From: Candidatus Dormiibacterota bacterium
Lineage (GTDB): Bacteria > Vulcanimicrobiota > Vulcanimicrobiia > Vulcanimicrobiales > Vulcanimicrobiaceae
Direction of reading: 5' to 3'
NCBI GenBank assembly: GCA_035532035.1
Contig: DATKRS010000011.1
Span: 1 to 64,000 of the forward strand
Length of the DNA: 64,000 bases
Every line of letters starts with the position of its first letter. The stretch's first letter is position 1. The position numbers were made by a program, and so were the translations under genes. The notes beneath the pieces were generated by a model that saw only the letters and a list, made by a program, of their open reading frames with translations, was not told the origin of the DNA and did no database searches. This document shows positions 43,825-52,660 of the stretch, one piece after another.

Positions 43825-44907
43825 TTAGGGCGATACGGCTTTCGCGATTTCTGCGCGTAGCCGATCGAGCCCGAGTCCCGTCTTCGCGCTGACTTCCAAT
43901 ACGCCGGGGACGTGCGGCGCCGTTTGCGCCACGTCGATTTTGTTGAGGACGACGAGTTTCGGCTTGCGATCGAGGTCGAGCTCCTGCAGGATCGCATCGA
44001 CCGCACGGCCCTGGCGCTCGCGATCGTGGCTCGATGCGTCCGTCACGTGGATCAAGAGATCGGCCTCGCCGAGCTCTTCGAGCGTCGCGCGAAATGCCGC
44101 AACGAGGTCCTTCGGCAGGTCCGTGATGAAGCCGACCGTGTCGACCACTCGCACGCTGCTCTCCTCGCGAAGATAGACGCGGCGCACCGTCGGGTCGAGC
44201 GTCGCGAAGGGTTGGTCCGCGACGAACGCGCCTTTCGACGTGCTCGCGGTTCGGGCTAGCGCGTTGAGCAACGACGACTTCCCGACGTTCGTGTAGCCGA
44301 CGAGCGCCACCAGTGGTTCGCGGCGATGTGCCGCGCGGCGCGTGGCGCGCTGCCGCCGGACCTGCTCCAGCTGTTCCTTGAGCGTCGCGACGCGTTGCGC
44401 GATGCGGCGACGGTCGACCTCGAGTTTCGTCTCGCCGGGGCCGCGCGTGCCGATGCCGCCGCCCAAGCGCGACAGGTCCGCTCCGATTCCGATGAGATTC
44501 GACTGCCGGTAGCGCAACTGTGCCAGCTCGACCTGGAGCTTCCCCTCGCGGCTGCGTGCGTGACGTGCGAAGACGTCGAGGATGACCATCGTGCGATCCA
44601 CGATCGGTACCTGAATCGACCGTTCGAGCCCCTTCCTCTGGCGCGGACGCAGATCGTTCAAGATCAGAACGACGTTCGCACCGAGATCGCGCACGGCATC
44701 GGCGATCTCGCCCGCTTTGCCGCTCCCCACGAGCGTCGACGGATCGAGCGCGTCGCGCCGCTGAACGATGCGCCCCGCGACCGACGCTCCGGCGGCCCGC
44801 GCGAGCGCTTCGAACTCTTCGAGCTCCGGCTCGAGCGGTCGACGCGGATCGCCGAGATCGACCGCAACGACGATGCCGCGCTGCGCAGCGGGCAAGGTTT
44901 CCTTCAT
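43825..44907 (-). CDS. hflX: GTPase HflX
   Basis: This 360-residue GTPase has the HflX N-terminal region (DPSTLVGSGKAGEI, VLILNDLRPRQRKGLE), the glycine-rich linker RLGGGIGTRGPGETKLEVDRRRI and a G domain with GYTNVGKSSLLN (G1), DTVGFITDLP (G3) and NKID (G4). It is a ribosome-associated GTPase linked to heat stress and antibiotic tolerance. The start was placed at the ATG 44905-44907; a GTG three codons earlier (44916) is possible. It is divergent from the BtuC-like gene. Confidence 0.93.
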   Translation of the reverse strand: MKETLPAAQRGIVVAVDLGDPRRPLEPELEEFEALARAAGASVAGRIVQRRDALDPSTLVGSGKAGEIADAVRDLGANVVLILNDLRPRQRKGLERSIQVPIVDRTMVILDVFARHARSREGKLQVELAQLRYRQSNLIGIGADLSRLGGGIGTRGPGETKLEVDRRRIAQRVATLKEQLEQVRRQRATRRAAHRREPLVALVGYTNVGKSSLLNALARTASTSKGAFVADQPFATLDPTVRRVYLREESSVRVVDTVGFITDLPKDLVAAFRATLEELGEADLLIHVTDASSHDRERQGRAVDAILQELDLDRKPKLVVLNKIDVAQTAPHVPGVLEVSAKTGLGLDRLRAEIAKAVSP

Positions 44908-44926
44908 GGCGTACACTTAGCGAAGC

Positions 44927-45919
44927 ATGACGCTTCGCCTGGGCCTGCGCGTCGCGGCGCTCGCGCTCCTCGCGCTCGGCGCGATGTGCGCTGCGCTCCT
45001 CGTCGGCGCGACGCCGATCCCCGCCGGAAGCATCGCCGCAGCACTCGCGCATCCCCAGGCGACCGATGCCGTGAGCGTGATCGTGTGGCAACTGCGCCTG
45101 CCGCGCATCTGCGATGTCGCGTTCGTCGGCGCCGCGCTCGCGATTGCGGGAACGCTGCTGCAGGGCCTGCTGCGCAACCCGCTCGTCGATCCCTACCTCA
45201 CCGGCGTGAGCGCAGGTGCCGCCGCAGCCATCGCCGTCTCGCTACTGCTCGGCGTGAGCGCCGTCGCCACGCCGGGAATCGGCTTTGCCGCCGGCCTCGG
45301 CACGGCCGTGCTCGTGGCGGCTCTCGCACGCCGCGGCAGCGGCTTGGACGCGCAGCGCCTCATTCTCGCCGGCGTCTCGCTCTCCGCGTTTTTCTCCGCA
45401 ATCGTCGCGTTGGCGATCGTGAGCTCGCAATCCGGCTCGTACGCAAATGCGATCATCGGATGGCTCGCCGGATCTCCCGCTGGACGAACCTGGCGCGACG
45501 TGTGGCTCTGCCTTCCGTACGCCGCGTTCGCGTGTGCCCTCGTCGTGCCCGCAGTTCCCGCCCTCAACGCACTGCGCATCGGCGACGTACAGGCGCGCAG
45601 CGTCGGCGTCAACGTCGAGCGCGCGCAATGGCTCGTCCTCGCGGCGGCTGCATTGCTGGCAGCGTGCAGCGTCGAGCTGGCGGGACTGATCGGCTTCGTC
45701 GGCCTGATCGTTCCGCACGCCGGACGGAAGATCGTCGGAACCGACGTGCGCTTCTTGCTGCCGGCTTCGGCATTTGCAGGCGCATTGCTCTGCGTGCTCG
45801 CGGACGCCGTCTGCCGGACGATCGTCGCTCCCGCGGAGCTTCCGATCGGCGTGCTTCTCGCGTTCATCGGAGTCCCGGTCTTTCTCTGGCTCTTCCTTCG
45901 CACCGGGAGCGAGCGATGA
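44927..45919 (+). CDS. FecCD/BtuC-type ABC transporter permease
   Basis: This 330-residue protein has ten hydrophobic helices and the family motif LVGATPIPAGS, RLPRICDVAFVGAALAIAGTLLQGLLRNPLVDPYLTGVSAGA and GLIGFVGLIVPHAGRKIVG. These are the signatures of vitamin B12/iron-siderophore/hemin permeases. It overlaps the ATPase gene by four bases (ATGA), but no periplasmic binding protein is next to it. Since metH in this window needs B12, a cobalamin role is possible but not shown. Confidence 0.88.
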   Translation: MTLRLGLRVAALALLALGAMCAALLVGATPIPAGSIAAALAHPQATDAVSVIVWQLRLPRICDVAFVGAALAIAGTLLQGLLRNPLVDPYLTGVSAGAAAAIAVSLLLGVSAVATPGIGFAAGLGTAVLVAALARRGSGLDAQRLILAGVSLSAFFSAIVALAIVSSQSGSYANAIIGWLAGSPAGRTWRDVWLCLPYAAFACALVVPAVPALNALRIGDVQARSVGVNVERAQWLVLAAAALLAACSVELAGLIGFVGLIVPHAGRKIVGTDVRFLLPASAFAGALLCVLADAVCRTIVAPAELPIGVLLAFIGVPVFLWLFLRTGSER

Positions 45920-46704
45920 TCGAGGTGCGCGACGTCGCGCTGGAGATCGCCGGCCGGCGCCTGCTCTCGGATATCTCCCTCTCGGTCGCCTCGGGCGAGC
46001 TCGTCGCGATCGTCGGGCCGAACGGCGTCGGCAAGACGACGCTCCTGCGCGCCATCGCCGGGTTTCATCCGCCGGCTCTCGGAACGATCGCGATCGATGG
46101 CGTCCGCATCGACGCGCTGTCGACGCGCGAACGCGCGCTGCGCATCGCGTTTCTGGCCGCCGAGGAGACACCCGTGGAGGCGTTGCGCGTGCGCGACGTC
46201 GTCGCAGCCGGACGCTACCCGCATCACCGATGGTGGGAATGGCGCGAAAACGCAGCGGACGAGGCCGCCATCGCGACGGCGCTGGCCGAGGTACGCGCGC
46301 AAGGGTTCGCCGATCGCACCTTCTCGACGCTCTCGAGCGGCGAACGCCGAAACGTTTGGGTTGCGGTCGCTCTCGCGCAAGAGACGCCGGTGCTGCTGCT
46401 CGACGAGCCAACGACGCACCTCGACCTGCACGTCGCGCAGCGCATGCTCGCGCTCCTGCGCTCGCTCGCGCGACGCGGGAAGGCGATACTCTGTGCCCTG
46501 CACGACCTCAACGAGGCGGCAGCGTATGCGGATCGCATCGTGCTCTTCGGCGACGGCGCACTCCGTGCCGCTGGGGCACCGGACGACGTGCTCGCGAGCC
46601 CGCTGCTCGACGTCGTCTACGAGAGCACGATCGCGCGCGTGCGGCTGGCGGACGGACACCTGCGGGTCTATCCATCTGGAGCACCTCCTGCGCCGGAACG
46701 TTAA
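45916..46704 (+). CDS. FecE/BtuD-type ABC transporter ATPase
   Basis: This 262-residue nucleotide-binding subunit carries GPNGVGKTTLLR (Walker A), LSSGERRNVWVAVALA (signature, with Glu after SSG), VLLLDEPTTHLD (Walker B) and HDLNEAAAYADRI (H-loop). The Thr/His-rich end of Walker B (TTHLDL) is typical of BtuD/FhuC-type ATPases. Translation is coupled to the permease. No binding protein or outer-membrane receptor gene is adjacent, so the substrate must come from an unlinked binding protein. Confidence 0.9.
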   Translation: MIEVRDVALEIAGRRLLSDISLSVASGELVAIVGPNGVGKTTLLRAIAGFHPPALGTIAIDGVRIDALSTRERALRIAFLAAEETPVEALRVRDVVAAGRYPHHRWWEWRENAADEAAIATALAEVRAQGFADRTFSTLSSGERRNVWVAVALAQETPVLLLDEPTTHLDLHVAQRMLALLRSLARRGKAILCALHDLNEAAAYADRIVLFGDGALRAAGAPDDVLASPLLDVVYESTIARVRLADGHLRVYPSGAPPAPER

Positions 46705-46750
46705 CCGCGTGGACAGCGGCGCGGCCGCCGTCTTGCGGAAACGACCCTCC

Positions 46751-48187
46751 ATGACAAAGAAGACTCCGCAGAACGCACGAGACGCCGTCGCCTTCGTCAA
46801 GGAATGCGGCGCCAAGATGATCGATCTCAAGTTCACCGACGTGCCGGGGACCTGGCAGCACACGACCGTCCCCGCCGATCAGATCGACGAGGACGCCTTC
46901 ACAGCGGGCACCGGCTTCGACGGCTCCTCGATTCGCGGCTTTCAGTCCATTCACGAGTCGGACATGATATTGAAGCCCGATCCATCGACCGCCGTTCGCG
47001 ACCCGTTTCGCACCGTGCCGACGGTGTCGTTCGTGTGCGACGTTTTCGATCCCGTCAAGCAGGATCTCTACGAGCGCGATCCGCGCAATATCGCGCGCAA
47101 GGCCGAAGCGTACTTGCGCTCCAGCGGAATCGCGACGACCGCGTTCTTCGGACCCGAGGCGGAGTTTCATTATTTCGATCGCGTCTCGTACGAGAACACC
47201 ATGAGCCGCGCGTTCTACGAGATCGACACGCGCGAGGGTTCATGGAACTCTGCCGTGGAGCCGAGCGGCTACACGATGCGACCGAAGGAAGCATACTTTC
47301 CGGTGCCGCCGAACGATACGCAGGCCGATCTGCGCGCGGAGACCGCGCTCGCCCTCGCCGACTGGGGAATGCAGGTCGAGATGCAGCACCACGAGGTCGG
47401 CGCGAGCCAAGCCGAGATCAACTTCCGCTGCGACTCACTGCTGCGCACCGCAGACAACCTCATGGCCTTCAAGTACGTCGTCAAGAACGTCGCTGCGCGA
47501 AACGGACGAACCGTCACGTTCATGCCCAAGCCCGTCTTCGGCGACAACGGCTCCGGCATGCACGTGCATCAGTCCCTCTGGAAGGACGACGCGCCGCTCT
47601 TCTACGACGCGTCCGGTTACGGAGAAGCGTCGCAACTGATGCTCTATTACATCGGGGGATTGCTCACGCACATCGATTCGCTGCTCGCGTTCTGCGCGCC
47701 GACGACCAACTCGTACAAACGACTGGTGCCGCATTACGAGGCGCCGGTCAACGTCGCGTTCTCCGCGCGTAACCGTTCGGCAGCCATCCGGATCCCCGTC
47801 TTCTACAAGGGAAAGCCAAGCTCGAAGCGCCTCGAGTTCCGCCCTCCCGATCCGGCGGCGAACCCGTATCTTGCGTTCTCGGCGCTGCTCTGCGCCGGCA
47901 TCGACGGCATCAAGCGCAAGATCGATCCGGTTGCCGCGGGGTTTGGACCGCTCGACGAAAACATCTACGATTTGCCGGCGGAGAAAGCCGCAAAGATTCG
48001 CTCGGTGCCCGGCTCGCTGCGGCAATCCCTCGACGCGCTCTCCGGCGATCACGCATATCTCGTCGATGGCGGCGTCTTCACCGAGAGCTTCATTTCGTCG
48101 TGGATCGCGTTCAAGACCGAGCGCGAGCTGCGTCCGGTCGAAATCAGGCCGCATCCGTACGAGTTCTATCTGTACTACGACTGCTAG
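46751..48187 (+). CDS. glnA: Type I glutamine synthetase, adenylylation-type (GSI-beta)
   Basis: This 478-residue enzyme shows the GS catalytic motifs GFDGSSIRGFQSIHESDM, EFHYFDRV, FMPKPVFGDNGSGMHVHQSL and NSYKRLVPHYEAPVNVAFSARNRSA. It has the adenylylation loop NIYDLPAEKAAKI, whose Tyr corresponds to Tyr397 in E. coli GlnA. It should be regulated by GlnE and PII elsewhere in the genome. The ATG was placed at 46751 because the longer upstream open frame runs through the ABC ATPase gene and shows no GS homology; there is no good Shine-Dalgarno. A stem-loop follows the stop. Confidence 0.94.
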   Translation: MTKKTPQNARDAVAFVKECGAKMIDLKFTDVPGTWQHTTVPADQIDEDAFTAGTGFDGSSIRGFQSIHESDMILKPDPSTAVRDPFRTVPTVSFVCDVFDPVKQDLYERDPRNIARKAEAYLRSSGIATTAFFGPEAEFHYFDRVSYENTMSRAFYEIDTREGSWNSAVEPSGYTMRPKEAYFPVPPNDTQADLRAETALALADWGMQVEMQHHEVGASQAEINFRCDSLLRTADNLMAFKYVVKNVAARNGRTVTFMPKPVFGDNGSGMHVHQSLWKDDAPLFYDASGYGEASQLMLYYIGGLLTHIDSLLAFCAPTTNSYKRLVPHYEAPVNVAFSARNRSAAIRIPVFYKGKPSSKRLEFRPPDPAANPYLAFSALLCAGIDGIKRKIDPVAAGFGPLDENIYDLPAEKAAKIRSVPGSLRQSLDALSGDHAYLVDGGVFTESFISSWIAFKTERELRPVEIRPHPYEFYLYYDC

Positions 48188-48207
48188 GGAGGCTAACAGC
48201 CTGCTAG
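48184..48207. terminator. Stem-loop at convergent gene ends
   Basis: CTAG (48184-48187) and AGGCT (48190-48194) pair with AGCCT (48198-48202) and CTAG (48204-48207) around AAC. The flanking CTAG arms contain the TAG of glnA and the TAG of the opposing gene, as in the ridA/nuoN case. It has no T tract. Confidence 0.5.
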
Positions 48208-48581
48208 AGGCGCGCGTCCGAGCCGAGCACCCACCCGGTCTGCCCGTGCAGCGGGCCCGTGAGAATGCGCACTTCGACCGCATCGTCGAGCGTCATGCCG
48301 TAGCGAGGTTGCACGAACCGCGGCAAGCACCAGATCACGATCGCACGCGTTCCCGCTCGGACGAGAAGCGCTCGCGGTAGCATCCCTTGCGCTTCGTCGA
48401 ACGAAGCCGCGTGATAGGCGCGTAACCGAAAGCGAGAGTCCCAGAGGAACACGCCCGGGTCGGCGCCGAGCCCGAAGAGCACGATGCGTTCCCGCACGCG
48501 GAGCCGGCAGGCGGCCGCCGCTGGGAGGCTACACAGCAGCGCGAGAAGCAGCGCCGCGCCGACGCGCGCGAGCTCACGCAT
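48204..48581 (-). CDS. Small secreted protein of unknown function
   Basis: This 125-residue protein has a signal peptide (residues 3-24, ALLLALLCSLPAAAA). The mature part contains GLGADPGVFLWDSRFRLRAYHA and PLHGQTGWVLGSDARL, which could be a small SH3-like fold. No family is recognised. The ATG at 48579-48581 overlaps the stop of the upstream phosphatase gene, so the two are coupled. Confidence 0.65.
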   Translation of the reverse strand: MRELARVGAALLLALLCSLPAAAACRLRVRERIVLFGLGADPGVFLWDSRFRLRAYHAASFDEAQGMLPRALLVRAGTRAIVIWCLPRFVQPRYGMTLDDAVEVRILTGPLHGQTGWVLGSDARL

Positions 48582-49953
48582 TGCAGGCATCCTCTCCCGC
48601 ATATCGCACGACGAGCAGCGCGAGATCGTCGGTGGGACGATTGCCGCTGCGCTTGCGCACCTGCGCCGCGAGATAATCGGCTAGCGCCTGCGCCTCGGGC
48701 GGCGCGGCGGCGATCAAATCCATCGCCGCACGCTCGCCCAACAACTCTCCAGAGCGCGCGCGCGCCTCGGTGAGCCCGTCGGTAGCCAGCACGAGCGAGT
48801 CGCCGACCGCAAGCTGCACGGATTTCGTTCCGTACGTCGCTTCGATGACGCCGACGAGCGGCCCCGTCACCTGCAATGCCTCCACGCTCGTGGAACGGCG
48901 CACGTATGCGGAATCGTGCCCGGCGCTTGCATAGCTGAACGACCCGCCGCTGCAATCGAGAACGCCGACGAGCATCGTGATGAACAGCGATGGGTTGTCG
49001 ATCGTCCTAGCGAACGTCTCGTTGAACTCCGTCAGGATGTTCCCCGGGTCGACGTGGCGCAGCGCGATCGAGCGCACGGTGAACCGCACGAAGGCAGTCA
49101 GCACGGCGGCATCGACGCCCTTTCCGCTGACGTCCGCGATGAGCAGCAGCGCGCGCTTCTCCGATAGCCGGAAGACGTCGTACACGTCTCCGCCGACGCG
49201 CAGACGATTGCTCGCCGACAGATATCTCGCGCCAATTTCGCAGTTGGGAACGGGAACGTGCGCGCTGCGGAAGGCTTGCTGCAGCACGTCCGAGACCATT
49301 CGTTCCTCTTGGAGCTCTCGCGTCAAGCGCGATCCGTACGCGTTGAACAGAATGGCGAGCAGCCCGAAGATGAGCAGCCAGAAGGCACGCACGTACGACG
49401 AACGATTGATTTGGTCTTGCGTGCTGCGCACGAGCGCCGCGCTCGTGACGACGAGGGCGGCGCGGACGCCGTCGGCCGTCTGCGCCTGGTAGTCGATGAA
49501 GGCTTTGTTCTGCTTGTCCAGCGCGACGAGCCCGCTGCGCGGCCGCGAGAGAAGCGGAAGCGCGATCTCGGTCCGCCAGCGCGTCTGCACGGTATCGTAC
49601 TCGTCGAGCATCTGCAATGCGCCCCCCAAGTGCTCGTCGACGAGCGCGTTATGCACCGCCGTCTCCTTCGCCGCCCACTGCGCCGACGCTAGAGCGTATT
49701 GCTGCACGTAGAACGGATCGCGCGTCAAGACGAAGCCGCGCAACGAGTTCTCTTCGTTGATCTGCAAGCGCAGCATCTCTTGCAGGTCGATTTGCGCGCG
49801 CTGCATCTCGGCTTCGCGACTGAACGTGTCGGCGATGTTCGCTCGCGTTTGAAATGCGCCTTCGACGGCGATCCACAGCACGAACAAGAGGAAGACCGTG
49901 AATATGACGGTGCCCGCCGCCCGCTCCGTCAACGCGGGCAAAGGTTTCAGCAC
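48574..49953 (-). CDS. RsbU-type PP2C phosphatase with CHASE3-like sensor
   Basis: This 459-residue protein has a transmembrane helix at about 15-32, an extracytoplasmic CHASE3-like helical region (about 45-190, with QINEENSLRGFVLTRDPFYVQQY), a second membrane helix at about 190-210, and a SpoIIE/RsbU phosphatase domain (about 235-455). Phosphatase motifs are RVGGDVYDVF, LLIADVSGKGVDAAV and VLATDGLTEAR, with final PTDDLALLVVRY. These are Mn2+-binding Asp residues of PP2C enzymes that activate sigma-factor partner switches. The GTG start has GGAG at five bases. No anti-sigma partner is adjacent. Confidence 0.9.
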   Translation of the reverse strand: MLKPLPALTERAAGTVIFTVFLLFVLWIAVEGAFQTRANIADTFSREAEMQRAQIDLQEMLRLQINEENSLRGFVLTRDPFYVQQYALASAQWAAKETAVHNALVDEHLGGALQMLDEYDTVQTRWRTEIALPLLSRPRSGLVALDKQNKAFIDYQAQTADGVRAALVVTSAALVRSTQDQINRSSYVRAFWLLIFGLLAILFNAYGSRLTRELQEERMVSDVLQQAFRSAHVPVPNCEIGARYLSASNRLRVGGDVYDVFRLSEKRALLLIADVSGKGVDAAVLTAFVRFTVRSIALRHVDPGNILTEFNETFARTIDNPSLFITMLVGVLDCSGGSFSYASAGHDSAYVRRSTSVEALQVTGPLVGVIEATYGTKSVQLAVGDSLVLATDGLTEARARSGELLGERAAMDLIAAAPPEAQALADYLAAQVRKRSGNRPTDDLALLVVRYAGEDACNA

Positions 49954-49974
49954 ACCGTCTCCGAACAGGGCGCC

Positions 49975-51327
49975 ATGCAGTCCCGCCTGGGCGCAAACAT
50001 CTTCAAGTCCTACGACGTTCGTGGGATTTATCCGTCAGAGCTCAACGACGATGTTGCCTACGCGATAGGCCGGTGCTTCGCACCGCAGCTCGGCGCGCGT
50101 ACCATCGCGGTCGGTCGCGACATGCGCCCTTCGGGCACCGCCCTATTCAAAGCGTTCGCTCGCGGTGCGACGGAGGCCGGCGCCAACGTCGTCGACATCG
50201 GCCTCGTCTCGACCGACGCGTTGTACTTTGCCGTCGGAAAGTTTGGCTTCGACGGCGGCGTCATGATCACGGCGTCACACAATCCGGCGGATTATAACGG
50301 CATGAAGTTCACGCGTGCGCAAGCCGAGGCGATCTCGCTCGATACGGGCCTCGCAACGATTCGCGACTGCGTTCTCTCGGGCGCACTCCCGCCGCCGGCG
50401 AAGACGCCGGGCTCGATCTCCAGCCGCGACGTGCTCGACGCATTCGCGGAGCACTGCCTTTCGTTCGTCAATCGTTCCGCGATCAAGCCGTTCAAGGTCG
50501 CGATCGACGCTGGAAACGGCATGGCCGGCAAAACCGTTCCGTACGTGTTCAAGCACTTGCCGTGCGAGGTGACGCCGCTCTTCTTCGAGCTCGACGGCAG
50601 CTTTCCGAACCATCCCGCGAGCCCGATCGAGCCAGAGAACATGGCGGACCTACAGGCCGCGGTGAAACGCCACGGCTGCGACGTCGGGGTCGCGTTCGAC
50701 GGGGATGCCGATCGCATGTTCATCGTCGACGAGAAAGCGCAGCTCGTCGACGGCAGCACCGTGACCGCGCTCGTCGCGCTCAATACGCTCAAACGCCATC
50801 CGGGGGCAAAGATTCTCTACAATCTCATTTGCAGTCGCAGCGTCCCCGAGCTCATCACCCGCGCGGGCGGCATCCCGATTCGCTCGCAAGTCGGTCACTC
50901 GATCATCAAGAAAACCATGCGCGAGCGAGATATCGTCTTCGGAGGCGAGCATAGCGGCCACTTCTATTTCAAAGATAATTGGTACGCGGACTCCGGAATG
51001 ATCGCGCTAATGCAATGCCTCGAGGTCTTCAGCGAGGCCGATGCTCCGGTGAGCACCGTCATCGCTCCCATCGACACGCGTTACCGCTCGGGTGAGATCA
51101 ACACGCACGTCGACGACGTGGCCGCCAAGCTCACGCTCGTCGAATCGCACTATCGCGACGCAACGATCGACCATCTCGACGGCGTCACCGTAGAGTACCC
51201 GCACTGGTGGATGAACGTGCGCCCTTCCAACACGGAGCCGCTGCTGCGGCTCAACGTCGAAGGCGACACGCGCGAGCTCATGGAGCAACGTCGCGACGAG
51301 GCGCTCGCACTGATACGTTCCAGCTAG
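49975..51327 (+). CDS. Phosphomannomutase/phosphoglucomutase family enzyme
   Basis: This 450-residue alpha-D-phosphohexomutase has the family's active-site TASHNP (phospho-Ser), the Mg-binding DGDADR, the sugar-binding GGEHSGHFYF and the phosphate-binding RPSNTEP. It interconverts hexose 1- and 6-phosphates for cell-wall or nucleotide sugar synthesis. The ATG at 49975 starts MQSRLGANIFKSYDVRGIYP; the frame runs on upstream but is a shadow of the divergent phosphatase. Whether PMM, PGM or both activities apply cannot be told from motifs. Confidence 0.92.
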   Translation: MQSRLGANIFKSYDVRGIYPSELNDDVAYAIGRCFAPQLGARTIAVGRDMRPSGTALFKAFARGATEAGANVVDIGLVSTDALYFAVGKFGFDGGVMITASHNPADYNGMKFTRAQAEAISLDTGLATIRDCVLSGALPPPAKTPGSISSRDVLDAFAEHCLSFVNRSAIKPFKVAIDAGNGMAGKTVPYVFKHLPCEVTPLFFELDGSFPNHPASPIEPENMADLQAAVKRHGCDVGVAFDGDADRMFIVDEKAQLVDGSTVTALVALNTLKRHPGAKILYNLICSRSVPELITRAGGIPIRSQVGHSIIKKTMRERDIVFGGEHSGHFYFKDNWYADSGMIALMQCLEVFSEADAPVSTVIAPIDTRYRSGEINTHVDDVAAKLTLVESHYRDATIDHLDGVTVEYPHWWMNVRPSNTEPLLRLNVEGDTRELMEQRRDEALALIRSS

Positions 51328-51457
51328 GGGTAGCCGCAGAAGAAACGCAAAGCCCCTTCGTCTCGGAGCCGCTCTTGCGCTTCGCCTCCTCGCTCCTGCT
51401 GCTTAGCCTCCTCGCCCCCGCCGTCCTAGCTCCCGCTTGCCGCGCTTGCTTTGTAAA

Positions 51458-52651
51458 ATGTCTGGCGAGGGCAAGGGCCGTTTAACGCGGTCGCGAAGAG
51501 CGCCGCTCGTGGGACTCACCCTGGGGCCCGCGTTCATCGCGACCGGTGACGGGACATCGATCTTCGGACGCTTGGGAATGGCGGATGGCCGCATCGATGC
51601 ATTGTTACCCGCGGAGGGTGCAACCGACGTTCCGCTCCCCGACGGCAGCATCATCGCGCCGGGCATGATCGACGTTCACACCAACGGCGCGGGCGAGCAT
51701 CTGTTCAACCGCGATCAAGGCTACGCCGTACCCGTTGCATCGCGCGAGTACGCCCGCGTCGGCGTCACCGGGTTCGTTGCGGGCATCATGACGGCGCCGT
51801 GGGAATCCATGCTCCACGCCGCCTCCGAGGTCGTCGAGGCAGCACACGCGCTCGAAGAAGACGAACCGCACGGTGCGCGTTGCCTCGGCGTGCACTTCGA
51901 AGGCCCGTTCTTGAACGCGAAGTTTCGCCGCGTGCATCGCAGCGACTGGATCGTTCCCGCCTCCGAGCGCGGCGCGCGTGAGATGGTGGAAGCCTGCCAC
52001 GGCGGATGCCTGATGGTCACGCTCGCACCAGAGATCGAGGGCGCCGCAGACGCAGCGCGCGTCTTCTTGGAGCACGGCGTCGTCTGCTCCGCGGGCCACA
52101 CCGGCGCGCGCTACCGCGATGGAATTCTCGCGATAGGGCTAGGATTCCGCTCTCTGACGCATGCTTTCAACGCCATGCCGCCGCTCGATCATCGGGATCC
52201 GTCGCTGCTCGCGGCGTACATCCAGGACGCGCGAACGCTCGTACAGGTGATCTGCGACGGATACCACGTGTCGCCGGTGATGATCGACATCCTGCACCGG
52301 ACGCTCGGCGAGCGCATCGTGCTCGCAACCGACTTCATGCCGGCAGCCGACGCGAGCTATCACATCGAAGGCGGCGTCATGCGCTCGTCTGACGGGACGA
52401 TTGCCGGCAGCGCGCTCAGGATGGATCAGGCCGTGCGCAACTACATGTCGTACGCAGAACTGCCGTTCGAGCGCGCGATCGTCGCGGCAACGTACGCGCC
52501 CGCAAAGCTCATCCGCCACGACCATCTCATCGGACGCATCGCACCGGGAATGCGCGCGGATCTCTCTCTTTGGGATGCCGCCCACGACGTCATCGGCACG
52601 ATCGTAGGCGGGACGTTTGTCTTCGGAGCGACGACGCCCGCTACGGCGTAG
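51458..52651 (+). CDS. nagA: N-acetylglucosamine-6-phosphate deacetylase-like amidohydrolase
   Basis: This 397-residue protein shows the NagA metal and substrate motifs GMIDVHTNG, GVHFEGPFLN (with the metal Glu), SAGHTGARY, LTHAFNAMPPLDHRDP and ATDFMPAADASY, the Asp of which is the catalytic base. It removes acetyl from GlcNAc-6-phosphate. The ATG at 51458 was preferred, but a GTG at 51509 (MGLTLGPAFIATGDG) is a plausible alternative; neither has a good ribosome binding site. It follows the phosphohexomutase by 130 bases. Confidence 0.88.
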   Translation: MSGEGKGRLTRSRRAPLVGLTLGPAFIATGDGTSIFGRLGMADGRIDALLPAEGATDVPLPDGSIIAPGMIDVHTNGAGEHLFNRDQGYAVPVASREYARVGVTGFVAGIMTAPWESMLHAASEVVEAAHALEEDEPHGARCLGVHFEGPFLNAKFRRVHRSDWIVPASERGAREMVEACHGGCLMVTLAPEIEGAADAARVFLEHGVVCSAGHTGARYRDGILAIGLGFRSLTHAFNAMPPLDHRDPSLLAAYIQDARTLVQVICDGYHVSPVMIDILHRTLGERIVLATDFMPAADASYHIEGGVMRSSDGTIAGSALRMDQAVRNYMSYAELPFERAIVAATYAPAKLIRHDHLIGRIAPGMRADLSLWDAAHDVIGTIVGGTFVFGATTPATA

Positions 52652-52660
52652 AACGCATCG

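Noticed and set aside
51207-51485. 92-codon plus-strand frame with hydrophobic end
   Set aside because: It overlaps the phosphohexomutase C-terminus; the hydrophobic part lies between genes with no start or ribosome binding site.
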